Part shown: positions 1-13,925 of the stretch, piece after piece
Layout: each line of letters opens with the position of its first letter
Numbering within the stretch: the first letter of the stretch is position 1
Source of the DNA: Glandiceps talaboti
Taxonomy: Eukaryota; Hemichordata; Enteropneusta; Spengelidae
Length of the DNA stretch: 64,000 bases
Assembly (NCBI RefSeq): GCF_964340395.1
Contig: NC_135568.1
Location: 12,732,776 to 12,796,775 of the forward strand
Direction: 5' to 3'
The notes under the pieces: model-generated
The model's input: only the letters and a program-made list of their open reading frames with translations
Database searches by the model: none
Told to the model about the DNA's origin: nothing
Made by a program: the position numbers and the translations under genes

Positions 1-456
1 CACTTTAATTTACTTTTATATCGCTTATTCTAAATTTATGTACCAATTTTCCGATTGTTATGCAAATGATAATCATATTTGTAATTTGTCTTGCCGTAGT
101 GTAATAATATTCAAAAGGCAATACGTTTCTGCAGAACTCAAAACCTAAATTTAATTCATAGAGACATAGAAGTGTTTACTCCATAAATCACATTCACAGT
201 TTCTTGTAGGAAAGTGACCTTCGACTTGATACGTATGTATGGTCAATTTCTTTCAAACCATGACGAAAAGGTAATACAGAACAAGAGAATTATTTCCATA
301 ATCGTGATTTACTGCATAACTAAAAACTTTTAATTCACAAACACTACATTAAAGTGCCTACCCCATATTACCATCTTTAAGATTTTTCCAAGACCTTGAC
401 CTTGCATGTGTCACCATAAATGTATTGTAAAAGCATGAGTTATTTTAAATTTACAG
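1..456. other. Intron of gene 1, 5' part of window
   Basis: AT-rich with no exon seen; it must be intronic, because the EGF exon at 457 has a clear acceptor and enters in phase 0. Confidence 0.7.
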
Positions 457-583
457 AATTACAATCCATGTGATAATGTGACCTGTCTGAATGGAGGTGT
501 TTGCGAAGAAGACTGCAGTGTTATCGAAGGAGCCATTTGTCTTTGTGATCTTGGCTTTATTGGTGAACGCTGTGAAGTCCCGG
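457..583 (+). CDS. Gene 1 exon: EGF-like domain
   Basis: Acceptor TTTACAG, donor GTGAGT; 127 nt, phase 0 in and phase 1 out. It codes a classic EGF pattern (PC, TCLNGGVC, ICLC, GFIGERC) with one extra Cys after the third, which leaves an odd cysteine count. Confidence 0.85.
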
Positions 584-3500
584 GTGAGTAGACAAATATA
601 TTTGTTAATAGATTAATTATTCTAAAGATTGTAAGACATGATATCTAATTTGCACTGAGTCTGAAACCATGCTAAGTACTATGCAAGAGTTTCGAGAGCT
701 AGGTAGGCGATTACAATCACAGTACAATGCACAAGTAAAATAAAAATATTCTAAAAAGATATAGATTCATAATGCCTATCGTATTCATAACTTCAAATAT
801 TACACCATGCACGAGCCAAGTTGAACAAATAATATGGAATATATACCTAGGTCGTTCTACCTCACGATAATGCGGGGCTACGTCACGACAACGCGCATCT
901 ACGTCACTGGTTCTGCTGGTTTCGAATCGAAGTATTTGTCAAAACGCTAACATTGCCATTGATTCCCCCGATTATTCTTTAATATCACTGGCGCTGGTAT
1001 AATTATGTTATTCTCCAATATTTTTCTTCTGTCAGTCGGAAAATACTCCTGACCTAAGGGTTGTCACTATTCGTCTAGCGACTAGTAGCAACTTTTTCTT
1101 CAACCTAAATTTCAACAAATACTCTTATAAAACATCAGTTGCAAGAAAGCCGTAAAAATACACTAAGGCAATAATTACATGCGAGAGTGGTTGGGAGATG
1201 CTGTGTGCAATAATAGTATAAATGAACACGCTATATAAGCAATTCATTGACAATTATACAATATCCTTTCACTCACGTCAGAAACCGATATATAATTATC
1301 TTTATAACTTAAAAATGGATAACGTAGAAGGTTGATAATAAAACGGAAGTTCTAAAATTGACTATCAATTAATTAGCAAACCATAGGCCTTAAGATAAAA
1401 TTCATCGTTTACTGGCAGGAAACTTATCGATTTATTGCACAGGTAATTCACGTATATAGCAATGCATTGTTAATTGTAATTGATATAGTAGTTAAATTTA
1501 TCTAGTTTCATTAGAGAAACAAATTGCCACAGAGTGCTATAATTTGTATTATTGAATGAGTTGCCAGGCCTAAAAAATTGTGTGGATCCGATTAGAATAG
1601 ATGGGATAGGTAGATTTGTTAGTTTATCACATATATATTGTCTACTTCAGCTATTTATGTTTTCCGTTGTTTTCCATAAGGTCTCTGTGTTATTTGTTTC
1701 TTCTCTTCAGATTTACAGCAATTACAGATTGGACAGTTTTATGTTGTCTGTTTAAGTCTATGTCAGTTTACTCATCCACTATTTATTTCTTGCGAAACTT
1801 CGAAATTTTCGTGATTTTATTATTTTTTGCTTTAATACGTAAAGAAGTTAAGAGTCGCCTGTAAAACACTAGGTGTGGACGAGTAACCGGAACCAAACAA
1901 TTTATTTAGGCCTTACTTAAGTCATTTGTGGAAATTCAGATCACCTAAGGTCCATGATACTATAAACAATGAAAGATTTCGTGAATATTAAATTATTCTT
2001 TCCATTGGCGATTAGGTTGCTTCCTAATGAAGAATTGAAAGCGTACAAAGAGTAACTTTATCTATGTGATTGTTGTATGTCTTTAGAATATATATGTATT
2101 ATGTCTGTAGCAGACATATACAACAATAGAAACACCATTCTTCAGAATGAGAGTGCTTCATTTACCTTTTTTATTAGTATCAATACGGGAATGCATTATA
2201 ATTGATGTAGTGTCCAAAAACAAAGTAGTCTTAAATCCATGTTACAGTTATCACCGGACAAGGCAAAATACGATAACATCTCGTGAATTGTTATTTCCAT
2301 GGTGATATTCTTGGGTAATCACGTTTGAACATTTCAACTCACTTTTGCTATTAACGTTATGTTGTACAGTCGTTTATGGGTGTCTTGGTGGTCCTTCTCG
2401 CTACATCGTAGGTGTTGATAATCAAGCGTATATTGACAACACACCGTGTAATATACCTATAGAACCAAATGGAATGATGGTAGCTGTCAAAGATTTACAA
2501 GGAGCGACGGTATGTTTTATATTTTATGAACCTTACTATGGGGTTGGGGGGAGGGGGTGTGGGTGGAGGGAAGTTTGGTTAGTCGAATACGAATACACTT
2601 TACTGACATAAAACCTCCAGCTGCAATTGTAACGGATTTTTGATAAGATAATGTTTGCTAGATATGATGACGTAATCCTAATATCGTGAACCGTAAACAA
2701 TATAGTATCATCTGTCGGTAAACATGTTTGTGCAGCAGTAAACATTGTATAGTGCAATATATCCCATCAAATTATTTTTAGGTCCGCACCCTAATGAATA
2801 AACTTCTTTCAATACTACTTGTAAATAAAGAAACCTCTAATTGACATGTACAATGGCGAAGTATTAGTATTTTAAGAATTTTCTGTTAATATATTGTTGA
2901 GTTCAGTTACAGTGGGTGAGGGTTTATAATTTACATCTTAAGTATATGGTTCTTTGGACAAATAAATAGACCAATTACTGACATTTGTTTAGAGACCGAT
3001 TTCTATAAAAACACTGATTTCTTTATGACACTTCTCACTTCTGAGTTTGATGGGCTGTTTAGCGATATTTAACTTCAAAAAGTAGACATTTTTAATGACA
3101 TTGTGAAAATTAACCATTTCTCCTGTTAATGTAAACAAAGGGGAGCACAGAACTAGATTAATTCGCTTCTTTTTGTCTAAGCAAGTAGTTAGCATTAATA
3201 TGACATTGTAATTAACGTCCTAGATTTGTGATCATACTAGTGGTTTTATCGAGAGCAGACTATAGCAGGCTTGATGATCGACCTGACAAGCATTCTCTCC
3301 ACATAGTCTGTGCATCCGGTAAAGAAAACTCAGTAATTACACATCCGGGCGATTTGAAACAGCTAACATAATATGTTCATCACGTGATGTATTAAACCAA
3401 TCAGCGTCTACACATGGTATCCATGAAATGACTGAGTTTTCATTACACGCTGTATGGAGAAGAACAATTTCGCCGTCGACTATGAAGCCTGCTAGAGAGG

Positions 3501-4693
3501 CTACTTTAATTTGTGGTGGTAGGATAGATGTTGCAATGTGAATGCTTTAATACTATGCGCTTATAGAGACTGCAATGGATTCTTTGCTCCCCAGGGAGTT
3601 GAGGAAGTAAGGGGCTATTGTGCTTGTATAGATCTGTGCCAGGGGTAATAATTATAAAGCACGTTGAGAACACAGTAGGAAGCGCTATATATAAACCAAT
3701 ATTGTTATTAGTAGTAGTAGTACTTTACATATTGTAACCCTAATGTTTCCTAACAATCTTAGCTATGCGGTGCTTGTCTACAATTGAGTGGTCCAACTGG
3801 AACAGCTGTGGTGAAAGTTGTTTCAGCTTGCCCAGACTGCACAACAGAAGACTTAATGATTACAGATGCTGTACATAATGTGATTGGTCATGGTAAAATC
3901 GCTCCATTTTCAGTGATATCATCACCGGTAGCTTGTCCTAATGTCGGAGATATCAAATTCAAGGTAAATTATAGTATCTACATTGTGATGGGCCAGAATA
4001 TGAAGGATACAACTCATATATTTTAACATAGGAATTATGTTTATTTTTTTCTGGGCAATCTATTTTATCTAAATAATAGAGCTGGATTTGAACAAATACT
4101 TCAAGGCAGTATTCTGCTTACTAAAACATCAATTGGTATTGCCAGAACACAGATCTGGTCTTAAGGCATAATACATCGACCATTCGATGACTTAATTTAG
4201 TACATCTATACAAAATTGTCCAGGAAAGGTTATTATGCCACCGACTCCACTACACTAACAATATAATCGCAGACATATATCAACACTAATACCATTGTAG
4301 AAAAGTTTTATTAAGGTTTCATGTAAGTTTTCACTCAGGTAAAAGCTTATAAACTCAGCCTCTCTCTTTAATCACACATTAAACTTATCTTTCCTTTTTG
4401 TCTCGTAGATAATGCCTCCGTGCGATTTGTCCTTTTATGGTCTGCTCGCATACGATGCTGTGAATCCTATTGAAGAAATGGAAATTTTGAAGGACACGCA
4501 GTGGCACATGTTTAATCGTCAAACAACTGGTACTTACCTGAGCTATTTTACGGTACCTTCTTCAGCATCGTCAGTCCCCATGCCCATTGACATTAGAGTA
4601 CGTTCTGTAGCAAATCAAACAGTGGAATATTCACTGCCATTATGTGATAACACAGCTATTTTTGAATCCACTTCGCAGTTTCCATCTTGTTAG
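457..4693 (+). CDS. EGF + expansin-like secreted protein, gene 1 (3' four exons; 5' end outside window)
   Basis: Exons 457-583, 2370-2509, 3763-3963 and 4409-4693 join in frame with AG/GT borders (entry phase 0, then 1, 0, 0) and end at TAG. In order they code an EGF-like domain, the two halves of an expansin double-psi beta-barrel (DPBB; CGACL and SGPTG motifs) and a C-terminal expansin/CBM63-like domain ending in QFPSC. Expansins loosen or bind polysaccharide walls without hydrolysis; here the protein is probably secreted and carbohydrate-binding. The Asp of the usual LDLS motif is Met (LMIT). A PAN/apple and signal-peptide exon is expected upstream of the window, by analogy with gene 2 (16292-35075). 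No close AATAAA follows the stop; the nearest seen is at 5456. The domain call is from motif recognition, not a search. Confidence 0.85.
584..2369. other. Intron of gene 1 between EGF and DPBB exons
   Basis: 1.8 kb, AT-rich. Short open frames near 1552-1864 show no family features. I see no repeat copy here. Confidence 0.7.
2370..2509 (+). CDS. Gene 1 exon: first half of expansin DPBB
   Basis: 140 nt, phase 1 in and phase 0 out, acceptor TTGTACAG, donor GTATGT. It includes CNIP and MVAVKDLQ, which align with the N-terminal strands of the expansin barrel. The length is identical to the matching exon of gene 2 (29638-29777). Confidence 0.8.
2652..2940 (+). repeat. Dispersed repeat, copy in gene 1 intron
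   Basis: Shares TAATATCGT, GTATCATCTGT, AGTGCAATATATCC and GTCCGCAC in the same order with 23283-23530. Confidence 0.5.
3253..3500. mobile_element. Foldback MITE-like element
   Basis: Left arm CTATAGCAGGCTTGATGATC (about 3260-3283) is the near reverse complement of GTCGACTATGAAGCCTGCTA (3475-3494). Inside, GAAAACTCAGT and ACTGAGTTTTC also pair. It lies in intron 2510-3762 of gene 1. Confidence 0.65.
3505..3715 (+). mobile_element. SINE copy, 5' truncated
   Basis: Same family as 51188-51521: ATGTTGCAATGTG, GACTGCAATGGATT, CCCCAGGGAGTTGAGGAAGTA and the tail AGCGCTATATATAAA with TTATTAGTAGTAG. It begins where a foldback element ends. Confidence 0.75.
3763..3963 (+). CDS. Gene 1 exon: second half of expansin DPBB
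   Basis: 201 nt, phase 0/0. It codes LCGACLQLSGPTG, then a CPDC pair, EDLMIT and the VACP strand. This aligns without gaps to the usual expansin pattern CxxC...LDLS. The length is identical to the gene 2 exon at 33950-34150. Confidence 0.88.
4409..4693 (+). CDS. Gene 1 last exon: C-terminal expansin (CBM63-like) domain
   Basis: 285 nt including TAG, acceptor TCTCGTAG. It codes an FYGLLAYD start, a Trp in DTQWHMF, a Tyr in GTYLSYF and the IDIRVRSV strand, and ends QFPSC. The order matches the beta-sandwich C-terminal domain of bacterial expansins, with FY in the place of the paired Trp. Confidence 0.85.
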   Translation: MMPPCDLSFYGLLAYDAVNPIEEMEILKDTQWHMFNRQTTGTYLSYFTVPSSASSVPMPIDIRVRSVANQTVEYSLPLCDNTAIFESTSQFPSC

Positions 4694-4924
4694 CTTCAGC
4701 TGTGGACAGTTTTAAAATCATGTACATTTATGGACACTTTTGCATTTTTTATGTGTAACTGTTGATGAATCTGGTGGCATTCTGACATTTTTAGATGACA
4801 AATCTGTATACTTTGTTGAGGTTATACAAGGGTATGTTTGACGAATGCCATAATGTGTGCCATGCATTGTAAATATGTGTACTCCATCCAAATAATCCTT
4901 TCATGGAGGTGGAGGAGGAAATCA

Positions 4925-5029
<105 letters not shown>

Positions 5030-8000
5030 TTTCCTCGCAAATCTGTAGAATTAACCTTCCGTAAATAGTTTAGTCCAACCTTCTTGTTACGCAATGAATA
5101 CACAAAACGTTTACATGTACATATCGACCTTGACAATCTCAGCCTTCTGTTGTTCGGTAAAGAAGCATGAAACGTCGAGTATATAACGACTTATAACATC
5201 CTTATTCCTTGGATTAAGTCTATATATACATTTATATAAAGAAAATCACAGACCGTAATGGGTAAACTCTTCGGAAATCTTACTACAGTATTCTTATAGC
5301 AATGTCTAGCATTTGGGGCCTGACAATGATTTCAAATGCAAATGACTTTGAACATTGGCAATTGTAGAAGAAGGAGAGTCGTCTTCGTTTGTTATAATGA
5401 CATGTTCATTGAAAAACAATGAATGAAGAATATGACATGTAAAGTGGAAAAACACAATAAATTTTAAGAATCATCGGTAATTGGTTAGTAAAGCTGCAAC
5501 ATTTTGGAGTTTTGTATTTTCAAGTATGACTGTACTGTATCGTTGTTAAGATAATAAACGTGATTGTACATATTAGTTCACAGCAATTATTTCCCTACAG
5601 AACGACTAATCACTAACGAAACACGTTGTTGATACACACTACATGACGACTTGTACAGCCCTACAAAAATAAATATTACATGTGTCCATATACACAGCGG
5701 GCAAGAAACGTACACCAGAAACGTTGTTTCCTATATTGATTTAATATAGCTGTCATGAAATTAGATCATGGCAGATCCCTAGTATGTTTGAATAAAATGT
5801 AATTTGGCTCTCAGCAGGATTAACACATTTTCAAATATCAATCGAGACCAAAATCCTCGGAATGAATTACGATATTACTAGGGTGCTGATTAAACCTTAA
5901 AAGGTTAAGGCGAATTGATGTATGATTGATGTAATACCATACATTCCTCTTCGTAAGTTCCTCATCTTGTTATTGTAAAATTCCAAGTAAATTTCCTGAG
6001 ATATTGATGCTTAGCTTTGCTTTTTCACTTCTTGATCTTTAAGGAAAGGCGGTCCAATAGCTTCTAGTTGTAGGATTTCAAATTTTCAATTTGCAGAGAA
6101 AGTAGAACCTGCACTTCATTTAACGATGTGAAGTAAATCTAAAGTATCGACGTGAAAACTTTTCAGATTTCAGACAGTAAACATGAAATCTAGTTTTTTG
6201 ATAAAAATGTCCTTTGAAAATGACACTGCCAAAATTTCATGACAAATGAAATATTTCCTGCAGGTGGCACGCTTTTTATTTAAATTCTCATGTTGAAAGA
6301 GCAGGACGGAAATAATTCACATGTACAAGAACAATTAGGGGGTCACAATGCTTGATTTTTAATTGTCGGTAAAGATCATTTTGGAAATCCTTACCATGTT
6401 GGTAAAGGTAAGTCACTTTCATGCCAGCATAGTAATTTATATGTATGCATTGTCGTTCCAATCAGAGAGTATATGACTTTCCACAACTAGATCATCGCGC
6501 AAATAGAAAGTTTAAATTTGGGTGTGTCGTCATGTATGCGCAGCAGCAGATTGTAATATATGTACATAAATTACATACTACTATATATAGTTAATGAGTT
6601 TGTCTTCCTATTAATGTATAGTGATTGTCTTTACTGTAGGTCAGAAGTGTGGATTTAAATAATTAGCCCTTCACCTAAGCAAATATGCAGACAAGAACGC
6701 ATTCATCCGATCGATACTTTACACGAAGCCCTTAAAATTCGAATCTATGGAAAAAAACCTCAACTGATCACTCTATCTGTCTGTGTGTACTGCGTTATCC
6801 ATGTTTAACCATCAGTGTTTGTCCTCACCTTATTTCAAATTATTATATGTCGACAATATTAATGCCAGCTTCCAAACGTCCACAAACGCATCAGATCAAA
6901 TGATATGAAATGTGTCCATTGCAGCACAATGAACTCAGGAAAGAAGTATTCGACTTAATCACTATCTAGCGATGTGGAACACGTGTAATTCAATTTCTGA
7001 GAGAACGTGTGAACATCAGACATATCTTCAAATGAAAATGTATCTGTGTTGGTATAAAAGTTTAATTTTAATCGCGTCAAACGTCTGTTGACATGTCATG
7101 TTGACACTACAGTAATTGCGATAACTTATTCTCAGAAAGGAAAAGAAATGAAATTGGTTTAGAGTATCATTGAACTTCACAAAATGGGCCATCGCTATAC
7201 ATTTTAAATGCACATTTTTTGGTAATTTTGGTGAAAATGTAGTACACACAAATATTCAAATAGTCATTTTTTTATGAGAACGTGACTAAGGATAAGATTG
7301 CATACTTAACTTGGTATTTATAGAGTAATATATACTACTATTAAGAAAACATATCATTCAACCATATTGTAATATAGATTAATCACACTCTCTCAAATTT
7401 CAATCTATGAAGTCACAATACTGACGATAATACCTAAGAATATATGTAGACAAGTATTATAGCGGAGTTACAGTCAATATATTCTATTTTGACTATGAGA
7501 TGATTTGATCGCTATTGTTCAAACAATGCGGACTTAAGCTGGCTATATGAAAAAGAGACAAATTTAAATTAATGGCCAATAGTAAAGATAACAGTTATGT
7601 AAATAAATCAAAAATGAAAACATCCATATCACTTATTCTATAAATCACAAATTTTGTTATGTACTTATGTTAAAACATGTTACATGCTATTAGTATGCAT
7701 CGATTTTGCGTTAGAAGAAATTGACAATGATGAAATCTCGTTGGAAAATTAGCTGATTTCAATATATTACTACATGTACGTTCTGTGGGAGGTATTTTAG
7801 CAGCAGTAACTTACCAATCTTGCGAATGTATTTGACATGTCAAACGAAGGAACAGTGACACTTGGGGCTACAGATATTTTATAAAAGCAAGTTTTATAAA
7901 AAATAATGTTGATGAACCGTGGGTAAACAGAATGTGAATATTATTTTACGTAATCACGAAGGTGCATTTTTATTCAGAATGCCCACGATTTCCTTTCCAT

Positions 8001-11000
8001 TTAATGAGTTAAAAGGAGATACTGCTAGTCTGTGGAGGATGGAATGATTGAGTGGCTTGAAAGAGCCGTCACTTAATATTACTTATCTCACTCAAACATT
8101 TCTTGAATTATATACCCATAGTAAAATCCACTGTCTTGATCAATGAAAAATCACAATTCCATTCCATTATACGGATAATAAAACCAACGCCTGGAGCAAC
8201 TGCTCAGCTATATGAAAGACACATATAAAAAAAGAAGCAACGAATGTGTTTTTCTTCTGCATTCTACTATGACGCCAATGAAGGACTTCAACATTCAAAA
8301 TTAACTTTTTTTACAATATGCAGATTACTTTGAACAACGAACCAATTTCCCTCTTCTCATTCCCTAGCGATCTTTGCAACGTATTTCTTTGTTAATAGCA
8401 TTTATTTTTATTGGTTCTTTCTTATAACTACTAAAGTGACAAGCCCATTTTGATCTTTCGTCGAGTAGAATTCACGAAAGGCACCAAAGCCACGACGCCA
8501 ATATTGTTTGCTACTAAGAACAGTTTTTTTATGTTATAATGTATCGTCTATCTGGCGCCAAATCCATTGGACTAATCATAAAATCTTCCAAGTGCATTTT
8601 GAGCAAAACATTTCTACAATGAATAAAACACACTCAAATCTATTTTTACTCTATAGAATCATCTACATTTGATGCTACAGATGGCTAATGCAACATGACT
8701 TTGCACCGCGTTCTCTTTAAAATGTGTTTCTAATTGGCATGCTAGTAAGCCCCGTGTACTTATTAACTAGAACTGAAAGCGGGACATTGAAGTTAAATCA
8801 TTGCAAAGACAGGCAGGTTATTATAAAACATACCGATACACAAAAAGTTGTTAAAACCGGACGAATGTTCAAATTTGAGTTTAAATAAACAAGGAAATAT
8901 ACTTGACTCGAAAAATTGAATTATACACGACATGCAAAGTTATCGTCGCCTTTTATTAGACACATATCGAATTACTAATTTATATTTAGACGGTAACATT
9001 TGATTAAAATTTCAAGTCTTCAGGCCAAAATGTATATTTTTCGTTGGTGTTTCTCAAGACTTATTGAGTAAAACAATTACAGCAAATGATAATATATGAC
9101 TGTTGCTTAAAGGTATTTCTGAGGTAATCGATTGTATTCATCGCTCATAAAACATATTCCAAGAAAATATATTTTGGCATCTCTTGAAGGTGATAATATT
9201 GCCTCCTAACGTTGTTTAGGATTGTACATAAAGTCCACGTAATCATCATAAATAAAGCAACAACACATTCTTCATATGTTAAATGCTAATGCAAGTGTTA
9301 ATTAACTGAGAGGAAGAAATATGACTGCCCAACTCTTGCAATAGAAGCCCCTAAAGCGATTTTATGTACCTGAAGGTTAATGACAAACAAACTTAACACA
9401 TCATTGAACACTCCCAATACACTATGCGTTATTCCAGGTTTTAGATATTTTAGATGACTGTGTGTATATGATGTACGTGTTGTACAACCACATATCATAT
9501 ATAAGACCCATGAAAATGAATACTACTGCACCAAAGAATTACACATTTCAGAACACGTTTTGGGTCAATTCACCAACCTTACAATTAATTCACTGTCTGG
9601 CTCACAATACGTTTTCCTGATTGAATACCATCGGGTTAACCTCAACAATATGACTTAGTATTGCATATCCTTGTAGTACGTATTTAAACGTGACCAGATT
9701 CAGTAATCCGTAGTGTAAGTCTTTCATGTGAATATGTCGTTAAAGCGGATATCGTCGAGAGTTTTGGACTATCGTAAACACTTTCATTCACTTCGCCGAG
9801 TGTGAGGCAGACAAGCCATTCTTATCTCGACTCTTGAGAATAGATTTGACTTTTCTCTAGTATAAAATAACAGAAAATGTCAATGATATCTTATTCCAAG
9901 AGGCATACAACAAACAATACTAGATATGTTTCAAGGGACTCAGTGTCTGTAATATAGGTTACATCAAGTGTAAAATCGGTTTAAACCGATTTAAGGGAAA
10001 TGACTTCCAGGTATTTTTTCCACAAACGTTTATATGACTTTCTGAAGTGTGAACTCAAGTGGAAATTTTGAATATCACGAATGTCTTCTCCCCTTTTTAT
10101 TATGCTCGATAGTCGCCAAATTTAATAAATGTCAGATGCTTGAGAAAATAAGCAAACAGTTAACGAATAGTTCAGAAAATGAGCTACTTTTTGAATTTAA
10201 TTATATGGCCATAATTAAATCACTTTTCAAGCATAAGCAAACCAGTTCGTTTACAACTGAGGCTGTCAAACGTAACATAACAAATAAAATGAATCAAAAT
10301 TGATAAGCATATTTTCATAAGTTTAATAACCTTCGATGTATACTATTTGGAAAAAAAACTAAATGTCACAAGGAGCAAGCCTATTCAGTTCGGTGGATTT
10401 AATGATAATAATCACGTGTTTTATGGAAATATGGTTACAGTAGTATAATTTAATATAAGCTGTGCAATAACCATAATCGTGTAAATTCATAATAATATAA
10501 TAATACTTTATTAATCTAGGCCGCATCAAATCATTGTTTTCATAAAGACTCCAACTTTGAATCGAAGGGTTTCTTTCGTCTTCAAAATCAATGATTGAAC
10601 TTTCTGTTACTTCTCAAATCAATAAATGTATAACACTTGCATTTGGATGGATATTTAAGCATTTACAATTGATTGTATACGTACATCAGTGAACGATCGA
10701 CATGTTTATTTGAGTGTATTTTCTATGTAAGGCACCATATGCATCACTGTGCCCTGACATACATTGCACAAATGTAAGTAAAGGAGGCCATGTTGTGAAC
10801 TCTTCTGAAAGAGCGTCGTGTTCATGAATACCATTATTTCATTTTACTACATGTACCAAAAACACCGAAGTACTCCAGCAACATATTAAAATAAAATTAT
10901 TGAATCAAACGGACTTTTATTTTCAGTAATCTACATATAGACTACCATCGCCATCCCTTGCCTACGATTATCGTCACATAATTTCCTTTTTATGATTAAA

Positions 11001-11928
11001 CACATACCTTACACGTAATAACTATGATTAAAAACTTATTATCCTTAATTTTATGATTTCGTCAAACATATACATTTGCAAACCAGAACACGTATCATGG
11101 ATACTGCAGATGGAATAAGAACATCTGCATCACATTGCATACGAGAAAGCATAACAAATACAACACTTAAACGCACTGGAAACGTCTGTTTATGTTAATT
11201 GTCAGTGAATTACAAGCGTGTGGAATATTTGCCTGGATGACGGATCACATAGAGAGTCACGGAATGTTGTTTATGGAGTGATACTGACCTAGTTTACACT
11301 CACATTACTTTCTCTTGACACTTAGAAGTACACATCATGTTTTAAACTCGCATATAAAATATTACCCATCTTTTATCAACCTTTGAAGCAACAGACAATT
11401 TTCCTACAAAATACGTTTTAGTAATACCGTTACGAACTTTTCCCATCAAGGCACAAGCAAAGTGAAATTAGAATGATACATTTTCCATAATTTTTAAAAG
11501 GGGAACTTGACAAAAGCATTACACCACCTAATATATCCAGATTGTATTGGCTTCAGCAATTAAAAAGGTACAAAACGTTTACGTGTCTAGTCTAGTCTGG
11601 CATTGGTACAAACAAAATATAGAACCAGAAAGAATTTCAGTTAGAGGGTAATAAGTATGTTAAGTTCAGGCAGGATGCGCAGTTCAATTATATATATATA
11701 TACATATTTCATTTACACCGGGTTTATATTACACTTTATCACATAGCTAATGATATCATGATAATGTGATTAAGTATTTCAAATAGTGACATCGCCTATT
11801 GATGGCGCTAGATTGAAATCTGGAAGTACATCCCCAACACCTGACAACTTTCACTTTCGAAGCAAATGATTAAAAGTGTTTTACAATGTATATTAGAACC
11901 GCACGTAAACCACGAGGTTGTCAACAAC

Positions 11929-12225
11929 TAATAGTCTATATTCAGACGCGGATAATATTTTGTCGCATTCCTACAAAACCTTTTGAAATATATATTTATT
12001 TATTGCTAATTATGCACACATATATAACCCATAGCATGCGATATAATAATCAGCATGTACAGTGCACATTCTCTGTTCTATACACATGCTACAGAACGCG
12101 AGCTACTCACTGAGGATTCCAACACAAATATAATCCGTCTTGACTCCATTGAACGTCCAACGTACAAAAGCAAAAATAGTATTAAAGATGAATTATAAAA
12201 ACAGTCAAGACGACTGTTAACAGTC
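11929..12225 (+). repeat. Dispersed repeat, copy A
   Basis: About 297 bp, nearly the reverse complement of 57838-58148. Shared blocks include ATTCAGACGCGG, CATGCGATATAATAATCAGC and CATGTACAGTGCACATTC. It ends in the perfect palindrome GACTGTTAACAGTC. Confidence 0.65.
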
Positions 12226-12643
12226 CAATCTAGTAAAGGACATTTTGCCATTGAAACCCCATTGTCCAAAGAAAGATAGACATAGATTGGAAAATCACTG
12301 TTGGTGGCGCTGCTTGCCTTACACGTTCAAATGTTTTCATTCGAGGAAGAGTACTTCTGTCATACCAAAACATCAGCAAGATAAACGTTAAATATCTTTA
12401 ATGAAATGTTATGTCCACTTGAAACCAATTTTGCCCTACATATCTCACTGATATTGTTTTATAGAAAGAAGATTAATTGTAATTTTACATTTTGATTTAG
12501 TTATATCTGGCAACAACTATATTTTCCCTAATACTAATAGTAATATCACAAAAATTTGACCGTTGCAACGCCCTTCTCTATGGACTGCCAGCTAAAGTCA
12601 GTACCCAGTGTTCTTTTTGCTTTTCAATACAAAGTACTTCTGA

Positions 12644-12763
<120 letters not shown>

Positions 12764-13925
12764 GTAAATCTATCTGTAAATATATATATATGAAACAGAT
12801 GGACTGTGTCATTGTCTTGGAGTAACACTTGTTCTAATTCCATAGGTCATATTATGACATGGCTATGAGCCAACACTTAACACTTAAAATGCATCAATAT
12901 ATTGAACACAACATTGCATTTCCACGGGAAGCGATGCATTAATCTTGGACTCAGAGCACTAACTATTGAGTAAAAACACTGTAAACAGGTCCTGCTTTTA
13001 AGATGGGAAAGAAACTCCAGATGAATCATGCAACGTCGTAATCATTTAAAATTGATTTAGCTAGAGTCTATGCTTGCAAAGCGAGTCAGTCATTTAACCA
13101 AATGGAAAACATTTCAATCAAAGAAAATTACTCAAGGCTTGCGATACTCTTACTGCAGTTGGTGTCACCGACGTCTTTCATCAACAATAATCACGGTGTG
13201 CTTGAGAGGAATAACAATGAGCAGATGCGTGGCAGGTGGCCCTACAACCAAAGCTGTTTTCTTTCATCGGGATATACGTAAAGTAAAATAACAACGTTCA
13301 ATAAGCCGAAATGCAATAACAATAAAACGTCATCGATCAGAACGCACATATTAAAAAGTGCGTATAACCATCATACTTAAGGTATTTATATAAGCGCAAC
13401 TTGTTTTTGAGTAACCGAAGAATTTTTCCCCGGTCCAATATACTTTAAACAATTTCCATTTCTTCACAGGTAATTAATAATCAATGAATGTCATGTATAT
13501 AATAATTATAAATAAATAAATTCTGATTCTTGTCCCTTTCATTATCTTCTTACGCACTTGTTAAATGAATAACGTCAATAAATTTGACAATATACTAAAA
13601 CGTGGTGTCTGCTCTGGTAGATAAGATTTTCCTCTTTGATTATTATAAGTACTTTTGTACTATTATCTTTCAAGTGAAGTGTTTGTTTTCAATAAAAAGG
13701 AGCCAATTTCTTTATAGATTGGACAATCATATTGCTGAATTGCCTGGAGGCTTTGATTACAAATGATGACATTTATAAGGTGTCATAATGTATGACTTGC
13801 ATATCTAGCCTCTCGTTAAAATATTATTATAAATGACTATTTTTGCAGGTTACTAAGATCTATATGTCATGTTTAAACTAAAAGATTCAGAAAACACGTC
13901 GACCTTGGAGTGAACTCTGGGTGAG

